Shown: positions 15,570-25,068 of the stretch, in pieces
Position numbering within the stretch: position 1 is the first letter of the stretch
Layout of the letters: each line of letters opens with the position of its first letter
Source: a bacterium
Lineage (GTDB): Bacteria > Armatimonadota > UBA5829
Length of the DNA stretch: 64,000 nt
Direction of reading: 5' to 3'
Assembly: GCA_021371935.1 (NCBI GenBank)
Contig: JAJFVF010000004.1
Span: 62,001 to 126,000 of the forward strand
Made by a program: the position numbers and the translations under genes
The notes under the pieces: generated by a model
What the model was told of the DNA's origin: nothing
Databases searched by the model: none
Seen by the model: the letters and a program-made list of their open reading frames with translations, nothing else

Positions 15570-17507
15570 TCACAACACCTGTTCTTCTACCTGATCACAC
15601 GTCCAGTCTGGATGTAGTGACCAGACAAGCGCAAGAACTCCTGAAACGTGGGGGCATGCCATGCTTGTTCCGCTGGCTATCATATAGTCTGTGCCGATTG
15701 TATGAGAGCCGTCGCCGTACATATCGGTGTCGCTAGCTCTCAAAGACAGAATGTCGACTCCTGGCGCTGATATGTCAACGCCACTGCCATAGTTTGATGA
15801 TGGAGCCTTCTTTCCCTCATAGTCTGTCGATGCTACCGTAATAACTTTTTCGTAGTTTGCGGGCGATTGGGTGGCAACATCAGTGTTGTCGTTCCCGGCC
15901 GAAGCGACAACAACGCACCCTAGTGAGCACGCGTAATCAATTGCCGCTTCTAAGGTAGGGTCTGAAGTGACTCCGTCTGCGCCCCACGAATTGCTCAGCA
16001 CCTGCGCACCATTTAAAGCGGCGTAGTAAATAGCCTCTGCACCTAACGCACTTGATCCGTGACCTGATGAATTCAGGAACTTGACAGGCATGATCTTGGC
16101 ATGCGGTGCAACACCGATAACACCAATGGTATTGTTTCCAATAGCCGCAATTGTGCCAGAGCAATGAGTTCCATGTCCGAAATCATCGAGAGGATCGCTG
16201 TCAGAATTCGCAAAGTCCCAGCCGTGAATGTCGTCAATGTAGCCGTTTCCATCGTCGTCGATTCCATTGCCCGGAATCTCACCAGGATTTGTCCACACGT
16301 TGTTAGCAAGGTCTATGTGATTATAGTCTACTCCCGTATCGATTACTGCAACTACTACACCCTCGCCTTTAGCGAGGTCCCAGGCATCCGGGCAACCTAT
16401 TTCTTTGAGACCCCACAGATCGGGATATACCTGTCCCCAAGAATATACTGGAGGTGATGCCAAGTCCGTGTTGTAGTAATAATCGTCAGGATCGAATTGA
16501 GCTTGGTAAATATAGTTGGGCTGGGCGTATTCTACGTTTGGATCGGCCTGATACTCACTTACAATCTGTTCAACATTGGCAGTCTCATCAAACGTCAGCT
16601 TGTAAGTTCTTTGGAATCTGCTTTCTATATCAACAATATTCGTCGAGGCTGCTGAAGTTACTCTTTTGCGTAATAAATGCGGAGAACTGTCCACAGGATG
16701 ATTGAGCAGCATCTCCATTTTTCGCAAGCTATGCTTGGCATTAAGTTTGGCAAGTCGGCTAGTTTGAGTATTTGTCAGTGTCCCGTCGCGAACTGATGAG
16801 TCGTACTCCGACCTCATCCTAACAATAATCTGCCCTGGAACAAAGGCAGGTTCCTGAAACCCATCCTTGGATGTCACCGAGTCGTTGGAAATAATATAGT
16901 TGTCCGCCCTACTCACGTAAGAACTGATCTCAGCCGAAACCGGACAAGTGCAGTTGGATATGGCGTTATGCCTTATAACAGGACAGTGCGTTCCTGTGCT
17001 GTCTGGCACATTGGTCGGCTGGAGTGACACTAGATCCATGCCAACTTTGCAGTCAACAATAGTGTTGCTCACGATGACGGAAACAGCATTGCTGCCCCTG
17101 ATGCCACAGGCACCGTTCTTGATAACAAATCCATCAATCGTGGATCCCGAGGATGCATAGACAACGCTGGAATTTGAATCAAGTCCGTCTATTACGGTGG
17201 GATTGGCATTGTGATCACGCTGTGCAAGTGCAGTTTCCATTCCAGAAAATCCGCCATAGAGAGCGACATTGGGTTTTATCAAGAGCGATTCATAATAGAC
17301 TCCTTCAGAAACCCAAACTTGGTCTCCGCTGTTAGCGGAATCTAGGCCTGTCTGAATGTACTCGAACGCAGTAGCCCACGACTTTCCATCTTGCACTCGG
17401 CCACAAGATCTACAGTCTACATAGATCACATTGGACGCCACAACGGACACTACATTCATTACAAGCAGAGCTAAGATTAAGGCGATGCAGAAAAAATGCT
17501 TGTTCAT
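15570..17507 (-). CDS. Broken exported subtilase, part 1: signal peptide, short beta-helix, S8 protease
   Basis: This begins with a signal peptide (about residues 2-26), then a short beta-helix start (DGKSWATAFEYIQ, VALYGGFSG), an I9-like propeptide region (QIIVRMRSEYD to VEYAQPNYIYQ) and a subtilisin domain. The catalytic triad is present: D391 in VIDTGVDYNH, H446 in DFGHGTHC and S616 in ASGTSMACPH (numbered from the upstream ATG). GAGGA lies 5 nt before the second of two ATGs, which I take as the start. The frame stops at a TGA (15572-15570) inside the last helices of the protease domain. A truncated product might still fold, but the downstream half in the same frame argues for a nonsense mutation. 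Confidence 0.7.
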   Translation of the reverse strand: MNKHFFCIALILALLVMNVVSVVASNVIYVDCRSCGRVQDGKSWATAFEYIQTGLDSANSGDQVWVSEGVYYESLLIKPNVALYGGFSGMETALAQRDHNANPTVIDGLDSNSSVVYASSGSTIDGFVIKNGACGIRGSNAVSVIVSNTIVDCKVGMDLVSLQPTNVPDSTGTHCPVIRHNAISNCTCPVSAEISSYVSRADNYIISNDSVTSKDGFQEPAFVPGQIIVRMRSEYDSSVRDGTLTNTQTSRLAKLNAKHSLRKMEMLLNHPVDSSPHLLRKRVTSAASTNIVDIESRFQRTYKLTFDETANVEQIVSEYQADPNVEYAQPNYIYQAQFDPDDYYYNTDLASPPVYSWGQVYPDLWGLKEIGCPDAWDLAKGEGVVVAVIDTGVDYNHIDLANNVWTNPGEIPGNGIDDDGNGYIDDIHGWDFANSDSDPLDDFGHGTHCSGTIAAIGNNTIGVIGVAPHAKIMPVKFLNSSGHGSSALGAEAIYYAALNGAQVLSNSWGADGVTSDPTLEAAIDYACSLGCVVVASAGNDNTDVATQSPANYEKVITVASTDYEGKKAPSSNYGSGVDISAPGVDILSLRASDTDMYGDGSHTIGTDYMIASGTSMACPHVSGVLALVWSLHPDWTCDQVEEQVL

Positions 17508-17761
17508 CATATTCCTCTACGAGGTTACGCTGCCTCACAGGCACATTTTCGAAACATATATGGAGCCGCACGGGCAGCCTCACAAGAATCGTCGTAATGT
17601 CAGCTAAGCTCAAGGGCGGCTATTTCTATGCCTAAGTGCCATAATGGAGTATATTTGGGCATGCTGCAATTGTCAATGAACGTTTCTCTATTTTGTCGCT
17701 TACAGTGATCTCCATTCACAAACCTTATATTCAACTGATCACTTTATGATAGCATGTCAGT

Positions 17762-18830
17762 ATGCTAGAGTTGTTGAATTATGCGTTTGGATTTCTCCGA
17801 GACTGTTTCAAGTCGCGCCACAAACTTGTGCTTGAAAATCTGGCTCTGCGCACCCAGCTTGCGCTGTATCAAGAAAAGCAAGTAAAAGGCATTGTTCGCA
17901 AGCCACGATGCACCCCGGAATTCCGTATGATCTGGATTCTGTTGTCGAAATTCTTCGTCGAATGGAAAGATGCGCTATGCGTCGTGAAACCTGATACTAT
18001 AAGTGCGCTGGCACAAGATGAGATTCAAGAAGTTCTGGCGTCGTAAATCACTACGTAAAAATGGACGTCCCGTTGTCTCGACTGAAATGCGACGACTAAT
18101 CAGGAAGATCAATGCAGATAATCCACTTTGGAGTCCGGGTCGGATACACGATCAGTTGATTGATCTCGGATTCCGTCCTCCGTCACCGAACACAATTCGG
18201 AAGTATCTGCCCAAACCGACAAGAGACATGAGCGCGTCCGCACAAACTTGGAAGACGTTCATCAAGAACCATATGGACGCAACCTGCGCCGCCGACTTCT
18301 TCGTGGTCCCGACACTCACGTTCCGACTCCTTTACGTCTTCATTGCCGTGAACCACGAACGACGCCAGATTGTCCACTTTGGGGTTACCCAACACCCAAC
18401 GATGCTCTGGGTAATCCAGCAGTTGCGCGAAGCGACTGGATTTGGAGATCAACCCGAGTATTTCGTTCGTGATAATGATCGGTGTTATGGCAAAAGCGTT
18501 CTCGTTTTTCTCCAGCGTTGCGGCATAGAAGATGTCCGAACCGCATACCACTGCCCCTGGCAAAATCCATTTGCCGAGAGAATCATTGGAATCCTACGTC
18601 GGGAGCTACTTGATCACATAATCCCTCTAAACGAAGGGCATCTGTACAAGTTGCTCAGGGAATATGTGTATAGCGACTACCACCCAGTCCGAACCCACAG
18701 CAGTCTTGATCACAGCCCGCCACTTGCATTTCCATCGGTTAAGAAACTTCGGCTGTCGCCCGATGCTGTGCTGGAATCCAAGCCAATTCTTGGCGGGCTC
18801 TATCACAACTATCGAGCAAAGGCCGCCTGA
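17762..18830 (+). pseudogene. Integrase-core transposase with a frameshift
   Basis: The first frame (17762-18046) gives a helical N-terminus (SRHKLVLENLALRTQLALYQ, CVVKPDTI). The second (18003-18830) continues with RWHKMRFKKFWRRKS, a GRP segment, a helix-turn-helix-like LWSPGRIHDQL, and an rve-type integrase core with Asp in ADFFVV, Asp in VRDNDRCYG and a catalytic Glu in NPFAERIIG. A single extra A near 18001 would join them as KPDTI-V-RWH. This matches a widespread integrase-core family of solo transposases whose members end GGLYHNY. No terminal inverted repeats were found. The element is probably inactive unless the frameshift is bypassed. Confidence 0.72.
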
Positions 18831-19019
18831 ATTATTTGTCCCAAGATCGCTTCATTTGACCGCTGGTCTGAACCCGGCGATCCCTTGGCCACGTCTGAAA
18901 AGCAAAATCCACGGCTTTCTCGCACTCTGATCATCCCCAGCAGGGTCCTAATCGGCTCGGTCGGCTTGCACAACCCCCACGATTACGGCTCCACAGCCAA
19001 TGTAAACCGCGCGGACCGA

Positions 19020-19187
19020 GTTTTTGCTAGGTACAATCATCCAGTGCGAACTCGCAGCAGCTTGGATCACATGCCGCCGATTGTTGACCTCACGGTCGAG
19101 AAACCGCAGCTTTCGCCCGATATCCCGCTGGAATCAGAACCGATCCTTGGTGGATTATATCACAACTACCAGGCAAAAGCTGCCTGA
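19020..19187 (+). pseudogene. C-terminal remnant of a second integrase copy
   Basis: The last 55 codons repeat the end of the integrase just upstream: NHPVRTRSSLDH, a LSPDIPLESEPILGG segment and GLYHNYQAKAA against YHPVRTHSSLDH and GLYHNYRAKAA. The DNA differs at many third positions, so this is an old diverged paralogue and not a recent tandem duplication. The rest of its gene is missing. The stretch between 18831 and 19020 and from 19188 to 19546 holds no gene that I can support. Confidence 0.65.
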
Positions 19188-19546
19188 TTTTTGACGTCCC
19201 GGTATTTGATTCCAATCACCGGTCTGACTTGGCAATTGCTTAGCCACGTACACTTTTGTGTAATCACAGTAATACGCCGCACATTTTGCCTCCATAGATC
19301 AGTTGCCAGCGACCGAAACGTTGCTTTAGTTACGCAGCCGCTGACAAAATTCCTGCCGAAAATCTGGATTTCAGGCAGTGCAACAGCTCGGACGGACTTT
19401 TTGCAGGGTACAGCCAAACCTCGACCACAGGAATTAATTCGGACAGCACCACCCAAATCCCTGCTTTATGCGCATAAATACGCGAAAACCCTGCCGGAAC
19501 CCCGACAGGGTAAAATCGCATAGAGAAAAGTTTTACTTTAATAATT

Positions 19547-19590
19547 GGTCGGGCAAGAGTTAAAATCACGAACCGCTCTATGAATCATTG
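19547..19590 (+). repeat. Dispersed 35-bp element, copy 5
   Basis: GGTCGGGCAAGAGTTAAAAT then CACGAACCGCTCTATGAATC. It is almost the same as copy 3, 8.5 kb away, and both are followed by ATTGATGTCG within about 20 bases, so the true repeat may be longer. Confidence 0.7.
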
Positions 19591-19712
19591 ATGTCGCGCT
19601 ATGGACAATCAACGGACGTTTATCAGCTTCCCCGTGAGATATGCTTCCTACAACTATAGAAAAGAAAGCTCAAACGCATAAATGCGGAGAAAATTGATCT
19701 GAGATGCGGGCT

Positions 19713-20309
19713 CTATTTTCTATCAGAATAGAGCCCTTTCAAAAAGAATCGAACATGCTGTGTGTTGTCAAAGCTGGTGCTACTATCCCTATCTAACACA
19801 TCCAGAGAATATAGGAAAATAGGACCCATAAACATATAGATAAGCATTTCATCAGTATAGTCTGCATGGTCAATCACTTGTGAACAGTGGCTGATTAGTG
19901 ATTGAGACTTTGCCTTGAACTGATCTCTTATTTTGTCGAACTGCTCTTTGAATTTGCTGTGTTCTTCCAGTTCGGGGAGGACACGCATAAGATGGATGAA
20001 TAGAGAGGATGATATCTGCTTCAAAAGATTATTTGATAATAATAGCAGATCAGCTTCTACATCATCACTTGGCTCAGGAATAACTGAAAGCAGTTGTTCG
20101 CCAAGTTTAGTAATACCTGCGGCAAACAGCTTATCCTTAGAACCATAGTGGCGAAATAGTGTCATCTCAGTTACTCCAGCATCGCTGGCAATGTCGCGAG
20201 TAACCGCTCCACGATACCCTTTCTTTGCTAAGAGATTTAATCCGGATACAAGCAAGCGATCTTTTGTTTCATCAAAACTACCTTTACCACCTTGTTCATT
20301 AGTATTCAT
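19713..20309 (-). CDS. TetR/AcrR family repressor of the divergent efflux operon
   Basis: This 198-residue protein has an N-terminal helix-turn-helix typical of TetR regulators (GYRGAVTRDIASDAGVTEMT then LFRHYGSKDKLF at about residues 30-62) and a helical ligand-binding domain. The start at 20309 has AAGGAGG 6 nt upstream; a longer open frame lacks this. It faces the efflux operon across 239 bp, the usual arrangement for a repressor that controls both directions and is released by a pump substrate. The last codons lie inside a perfect 10-bp hairpin (19708-19736, GGGCTCTATT/AATAGAGCCC) that has no T-tract on the minus strand. The inducer is unknown. Confidence 0.85.
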   Translation of the reverse strand: MNTNEQGGKGSFDETKDRLLVSGLNLLAKKGYRGAVTRDIASDAGVTEMTLFRHYGSKDKLFAAGITKLGEQLLSVIPEPSDDVEADLLLLSNNLLKQISSSLFIHLMRVLPELEEHSKFKEQFDKIRDQFKAKSQSLISHCSQVIDHADYTDEMLIYMFMGPIFLYSLDVLDRDSSTSFDNTQHVRFFLKGLYSDRK

Positions 20310-20421
20310 GAGATCCTCCTTGTAGCCCATCTAACCCATCAATACTATATTCTACACTAATCACCACTCTTTCGGTAAATTGGTCCGGTTGCCAAGCGAA
20401 AAAAACTGCAAAACCGGCCTA

Positions 20422-20450
20422 TTGACAAGTCCAGGATTAAGGCATAATAT
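20422..20450 (+). promoter_or_regulatory. Promoter of the efflux operon
   Basis: A perfect TTGACA (20422-20427) is followed after 17 nt by TAATAT (20445-20450). The start of transcription would be near 20458, about 90 nt before the adaptor gene. Confidence 0.55.
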
Positions 20451-20460
20451 AGAATTAGTT

Positions 20461-20470
20461 AGTGGTCACT
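20461..20470. promoter_or_regulatory. Candidate TetR operator half-palindrome
   Basis: AGTGGTCACT pairs at 8 of 10 positions and lies just downstream of the predicted -10, where a repressor would block transcription. A related CACTAATCACCACT lies at about 20354-20367 on the side of the regulator gene. The similarity is modest. Confidence 0.3.
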
Positions 20471-20548
20471 CACATTATACCACGCATCTACCATTTGGGA
20501 TATCCGAGATACTAGCGGTTACCCATAGTCGCATTAAAGGAGAATGTA

Positions 20549-22129
20549 ATGAGCCAAACTGATAACTCGGAATCTAAAACAGAGAGCCACGTAAAACTAG
20601 GAAAGCCAGGGAAAACCGGACTTAAGAATCCATTTGTCAAGGTTTTAGTATCGGTAGTTGCTATTGTGGCAATACTATTTGGCATTCATTACTGGAGGTA
20701 TGCATCCTCACATGTATCTACCGATGACGCTTATCTAACTGCTGATATTATCACAATAGCTCCCCAAGTAAGCGGAACAGTACAGCATGTATATGTTAAA
20801 GATAATCAGCACGTCGAAGCTGGACAGCTTATCGTGGTTTTGGATGACTCGACATATAAAACTGCAGTTCAGCAGGCCGAGGCAAATCTTGAAGCAGCAG
20901 TTGCTGCTGCTGAAGCGAGTGGAGTCAATGTCGGATTAACCGGCGACACAGGAAATGCTCAGATTCAACAATCAGAAGCGGGTGTTAATCAGGCCGAAAG
21001 TGCTGTCGCCAGTTCAGAAGCTGATGTATATCGTGTCAAAGCTCTTGTAGGACAATCTTCGGCTAATGCACAAAGCGTAAAAGCGAACATCGCAACCACA
21101 AAAGCATCTGTCGTGTCTGCACATGCGCAGAAAATGCGCGCCAATGCTGCGGTAGAAGCTGCCTCATCCCTGGTCGAAACAGCAGAGGCTGACGTTCGGT
21201 CCGCAGGCGCCGAAGTAGAATCAGCCGAGGCAGTATACACCAAAGCAGCCAATGACAACAAGCGCTATCAGAAGTTATTGTCTGACAATGTAATCGGAGC
21301 ACAGGCAGCTGAACAGGCGTCGGTCGGTGAACGAACAGCCAAATCCCAACTGCAGACAGCCAAAGAACATTTGAGTTCTGCCAAATCCGCACTGAACGCA
21401 AGGCAGGCAGATCTGCGCGCCGCCAAGGAACAGGTAACAGCCACTAATGCGGCTATTGAACAGGCTCAAGCTCAGTATTCTGCTGCAAAACAGCAGTATA
21501 CGGCCGCCGTCGCGGGAGTAACACAGGCTCAGGCGCAGTTGCTTGCGACATCGAAAGCCGTTCATCAATCACAAGCTCGTCATCAGCAAGCTCTGGCACA
21601 GCTCACACAGGCAAGGACTGCTCCCCAACAGGTCAAGATGAGTGTGGCCGCAGAACATCAGGCAAAGGCCAGAGTGAGTCAGGCGCGTGCGGCTCTCGTC
21701 GATGCCAAGCTTAGACTTTCATATACAAGAATTGTTGCTCCTGTATCGGGAATTGTCAGTAAGCGAAGTGTTAACGAAGGTATACTCGTTCAACCAGGCA
21801 CTCCGCTTATGGCTATTGTTCCTCCTCCTTCAAAAAACATTTGGGTTGTGGCTAATTTTAAGGAGACTCAGCTTGCTAATGTAAAAGCTGGACAGAGCGC
21901 TGAAATCAAAGTTGATGCGCTGCCTGGAAAACCGTTTAAGGCGAAAGTTGACAGTGTGGCATCCGGTACAGGTGCAACGTTCGCATTGCTCCCACCAGAC
22001 AACGCAACAGGCAACTTTACTAAAGTTGTTCAACGAATACCTGTTAAGCTTCTTATCGATTCTGACCAGTCCAATATTAATCGTTTGCATTCAGGAATGT
22101 CAGTTACAGCAATTATTGCAACTCGATAG
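20549..22129 (+). CDS. EmrA/HlyD-type membrane fusion protein with long coiled-coil hairpin
   Basis: This 526-residue periplasmic adaptor connects an inner-membrane pump to an outer-membrane duct. It has one membrane segment (about residues 29-46), then a lipoyl/barrel-sandwich start (STDDAYLTADIITIAPQVSG), a very long Ala/Gln-rich helical hairpin (about 105-390), and the returning lipoyl half and beta-barrel (LSYTRIVAPVSGIVSKRSVN, then WVVANFKETQLANV). E. coli EmrA is about 390 residues, so the hairpin is greatly extended here and may span a wide periplasm. AAAGGAG sits 6 nt before the ATG. The MFS pump gene starts 9 nt after the stop. Regulation is presumably by the divergent TetR. Confidence 0.88.
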   Translation: MSQTDNSESKTESHVKLGKPGKTGLKNPFVKVLVSVVAIVAILFGIHYWRYASSHVSTDDAYLTADIITIAPQVSGTVQHVYVKDNQHVEAGQLIVVLDDSTYKTAVQQAEANLEAAVAAAEASGVNVGLTGDTGNAQIQQSEAGVNQAESAVASSEADVYRVKALVGQSSANAQSVKANIATTKASVVSAHAQKMRANAAVEAASSLVETAEADVRSAGAEVESAEAVYTKAANDNKRYQKLLSDNVIGAQAAEQASVGERTAKSQLQTAKEHLSSAKSALNARQADLRAAKEQVTATNAAIEQAQAQYSAAKQQYTAAVAGVTQAQAQLLATSKAVHQSQARHQQALAQLTQARTAPQQVKMSVAAEHQAKARVSQARAALVDAKLRLSYTRIVAPVSGIVSKRSVNEGILVQPGTPLMAIVPPPSKNIWVVANFKETQLANVKAGQSAEIKVDALPGKPFKAKVDSVASGTGATFALLPPDNATGNFTKVVQRIPVKLLIDSDQSNINRLHSGMSVTAIIATR

Positions 22130-22138
22130 GAGCTAATT

Positions 22139-23728
22139 ATGAATGATACAAAAGAGCAGTTGATTCCTGAATACATGCGTTATAAGCCGTATCAGCGACT
22201 AGGCGTTTTGATTGGAATTATGCTTGGGTTAATCTTGGTTGCCATTGATGCAACTATTATCAATGTTGCTATCCCGACAATGATGGGCAATCTTGGAGCC
22301 ACGATGGATCAAATCACCTGGGTGTCTATAGGCTATATGCTCACCAATGTCATATTTCTTCCTATGACCGGTTGGTTGGAAGCAAGATATGGACGCCGTA
22401 AGCTACTGGTGTTCTCAGTAATTACATTTACTGTGACTTCGTTTTTGTGTGGAACGGCAACATCACTTGGACTACTGATATTCTATCGTGTTTTACAAGG
22501 AGTTGGTGGTGCAGCTCTTATGTCCACTGGAATGTCGACTATGTTAGATGTCTACCCTTCCGAGAAAGCTGGAATAGTCTCAGCAGTATGTGGAGTAGGA
22601 GTGATGGTCGGCCCTGCACTCGGGCCGATTATAGGTGGATATTTGGTAGATAATTACTCCTGGCCATGGATATTTTATATCAATGTAATTCCAGGCATCA
22701 TTGCGGCAATTATCTTGTGGTCTTTGATAAAGGAACCACAGACTCCTGGAGATACAGACAAGCCAATTGATATATCAGGGATTATCTGGTTATCGATCTG
22801 GTTGGGTTGTTTGCAGATATTGCTGGAAAAAGGCGAGCGCCAAGGCTGGCTGGAATCAGATTTTATTAAATGGCTGGCAATCCTCAGCGTCATAGGGATG
22901 ATCCTCTTTATCCATCGTGTTTTGACTACTCGTTACCCGATAGTTAATCTACGCATACTAAGAAACAAAGCGTTATCGGCTGGATGCGTTTGTTCGTTCA
23001 TTACAGGTGTCGGGCTTTTCAGTACGATGTTTGTGCTGCCGGTCTTTTTGCAAAATCTCCGAGGGTATACCGCACAGCAATCTGGTGTCATTATGCTGGT
23101 CTGGGCTATCTCCTCAACGTTAAGCATGATGATCTCCGGGGTGCTTTCAACTCGCATTTCTGCACGTCTTCTAGTCACTGCCGGAATAATTTGTTGCTTT
23201 ATATCATTGTATGCACTTACTAAAGTTACCTATCTCAGTGGCCCGGAGCACATCTTTCTACCACAGGTTTTTCTGGGAACAGGAATTGGTTTACTGGCTG
23301 CGCCACTTATGACCGCAACTCTCGGAGGTCTGACTGGAAATGATCTTGGTGATGGATCAGGATTGTTTAATATGGTACGTCAACTCGGAGGTACGATCGG
23401 TATATCGCTAATTTCCACAATTCTGACCCAGCGTATGAAGTTTCATACCACAATGATAGCTGAACACGTGACTATATATAATCCAGAGACTCTTTCAAGG
23501 TTCAATATGCTTCAGCATTTCTTTATGGGCAATGGTTCACCAATCGACACCGCTACCCAAAGGGCTCTGGCTGTATTGAACCAATCAATACTCGGGCAGT
23601 CAGTATTAATGTCATATAACGATTTGTTTCTTTTTATAGCATTGGCATTTGCTCTGGCCTTGCCGTTTGTTTTCTTCTTGCGCGACCCGAAACCGGATGA
23701 TTCCAAAGTTCAAGTGAGTATGCATTAA
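22139..23728 (+). CDS. EmrB/QacA-type drug:H+ antiporter (DHA2, MFS)
   Basis: This 529-residue protein is hydrophobic throughout, fits 14 membrane helices, and has MFS landmarks: DATIINVAIPTMMGN in the first helix, WLEARYGRRKLL between helices 2 and 3, and GVGVMVGPALGPIIGGYLVD as the antiporter motif C in helix 5. It would export hydrophobic compounds using the proton gradient. TAGGAG lies 7 nt before the ATG. It lies between its adaptor and a TolC-type gene, so a full tripartite pump is encoded. Because the operon goes on into envelope and lipid genes, its cargo might be a lipid or precursor and not only a drug; that is inference. Confidence 0.9.
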   Translation: MNDTKEQLIPEYMRYKPYQRLGVLIGIMLGLILVAIDATIINVAIPTMMGNLGATMDQITWVSIGYMLTNVIFLPMTGWLEARYGRRKLLVFSVITFTVTSFLCGTATSLGLLIFYRVLQGVGGAALMSTGMSTMLDVYPSEKAGIVSAVCGVGVMVGPALGPIIGGYLVDNYSWPWIFYINVIPGIIAAIILWSLIKEPQTPGDTDKPIDISGIIWLSIWLGCLQILLEKGERQGWLESDFIKWLAILSVIGMILFIHRVLTTRYPIVNLRILRNKALSAGCVCSFITGVGLFSTMFVLPVFLQNLRGYTAQQSGVIMLVWAISSTLSMMISGVLSTRISARLLVTAGIICCFISLYALTKVTYLSGPEHIFLPQVFLGTGIGLLAAPLMTATLGGLTGNDLGDGSGLFNMVRQLGGTIGISLISTILTQRMKFHTTMIAEHVTIYNPETLSRFNMLQHFFMGNGSPIDTATQRALAVLNQSILGQSVLMSYNDLFLFIALAFALALPFVFFLRDPKPDDSKVQVSMH

Positions 23729-23741
23729 TCGGAGGTTACAA

Positions 23742-25055
23742 ATGAAGTTAAGAATAGAACCAAGTATATGTGTGATTCTTTGCATATTACCATCTATTTG
23801 TTCTGGACAGGCACAGATGACGATAGACGAGTGTGTCAATACTGCAATTGCTTATAACAGATCAATTCAATTATCACAACAAGATGCAAACATTGCCGTT
23901 GGTCGGATAAAGGAAGTAAAAGGAGCGGGTAATACGCATCTTAATGTATTCGGTCAGGGCAAAGACAGAAGCGATGTCATAAATCTTCCGCTTGCGGTCG
24001 GAATCGATAATGGAAATTTGATCTTGAGCAGCTTTCCTTATATACCCAAAGCAGCGGCATCATATGGAGTGTCCGTTTCTCAGGTTCTTGATTTCAATGG
24101 AATGATTCGCACCGGAACTAATGTGGCAAAAATCGATGCGCAAACAGCAGGGCTAAACATATCCGGAACTCGTAACGATGTAGTTTTACAGACAAAACTG
24201 GCATATTATGATGTTCTTCGTAGCGAGGAATTGCTGGATGTTGCTAAAGAAGCAATGAAAAATGCCGAGACACGAAAGCATACGGCACAGGCTCTTGTTG
24301 ACACTGGAATTGCATCAAAAGTGGACATCATACGGGCAGATGCCTCAATTTCAGCAGCACAACAGTCTATTATAACAGCTCAGAATGCTATTCAAGTTAC
24401 GAAATCTGTCGTAAACCGCATAATTGGGGTCGATGTAAATACACCTTTCGAAGTAGATAAGCCTAATGAAGACGCACTTAACCTTGCTCCTTACGAGACT
24501 TACCTCAATGAAGCTCTTGCAAAACGCCCTGAAGCAGCAATCGCATCTAAAAACATCAGCGCATCAAAGCTTCGCTATAAGCTGGCAAAGAACGGGATGT
24601 CTCCCAGTTTCGTTTTCAGTGCCGGAGGGCAGGTCGATGCTATTCACGATATCGAGCAAGAGAATTTTGCTTATGTAGGGCTATCTGCAACATTTCCACT
24701 TTCAGATGGCGGCGAAACTAGTGGGAGAAAAGAGCAGGCAAAGGCAGGTATTGAATCAGCAAAGATTGCTGAAGCAGACACAAAAGCTGCAATTACTTTG
24801 CAAGTAAAAACTGCGTATGTCCGTGTTCAGAATGCAGCCGAGAAACTTGCTACTGCAAATAAAGAGCTTGAACAGGCTGCAGAGAGCCTAAGGCTCTCGC
24901 GTGCGCGCTATTCGGAAGGCATGTCGAGTCAGGTTGAACTCAGTGATGCCGAACTGACATTTACACAAGCGCAGACGAATGTAGTCAACGCTCGATATGA
25001 GCAACTTGGATCACAGGCAGAACTGGAACGAGCAATCGGTAAATATGCAAAATAG
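23742..25055 (+). CDS. TolC-family outer-membrane efflux protein
   Basis: This 437-residue protein has a signal peptide (about 1-23) and two repeated halves of the outer-membrane efflux protein family. MTIDECVNTAIAYNRSIQLS opens the first half, and KTAYVRVQNAAEKLATANKE with SLRLSRARYSEGMSSQVELS the second, both long amphipathic helices. Three of these would form the outer-membrane channel and periplasmic tunnel. CGGAGG precedes the ATG by 6-7 nt, and 13 nt separate it from both neighbours. Its presence shows that the organism has an outer membrane. Confidence 0.88.
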   Translation: MKLRIEPSICVILCILPSICSGQAQMTIDECVNTAIAYNRSIQLSQQDANIAVGRIKEVKGAGNTHLNVFGQGKDRSDVINLPLAVGIDNGNLILSSFPYIPKAAASYGVSVSQVLDFNGMIRTGTNVAKIDAQTAGLNISGTRNDVVLQTKLAYYDVLRSEELLDVAKEAMKNAETRKHTAQALVDTGIASKVDIIRADASISAAQQSIITAQNAIQVTKSVVNRIIGVDVNTPFEVDKPNEDALNLAPYETYLNEALAKRPEAAIASKNISASKLRYKLAKNGMSPSFVFSAGGQVDAIHDIEQENFAYVGLSATFPLSDGGETSGRKEQAKAGIESAKIAEADTKAAITLQVKTAYVRVQNAAEKLATANKELEQAAESLRLSRARYSEGMSSQVELSDAELTFTQAQTNVVNARYEQLGSQAELERAIGKYAK

Positions 25056-25068
25056 GAGGCTTCATTAA

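Noticed and set aside
15570-15572. Selenocysteine or TGA recoding in the subtilase
   Set aside because: No selenocysteine-type neighbouring motif was seen, and TGA is used as a normal stop elsewhere (for example at 253-255), so a nonsense change or error is simpler.
17511-17761. Terminal inverted repeat of the integrase element
   Set aside because: No sequence upstream of the integrase matched the region after its stop well enough to call ends.
19708-19736. Terminator of the TetR gene
   Set aside because: The 10-bp hairpin is real but includes the last codons and lacks a T-tract on the minus strand, so I did not list it as a terminator.
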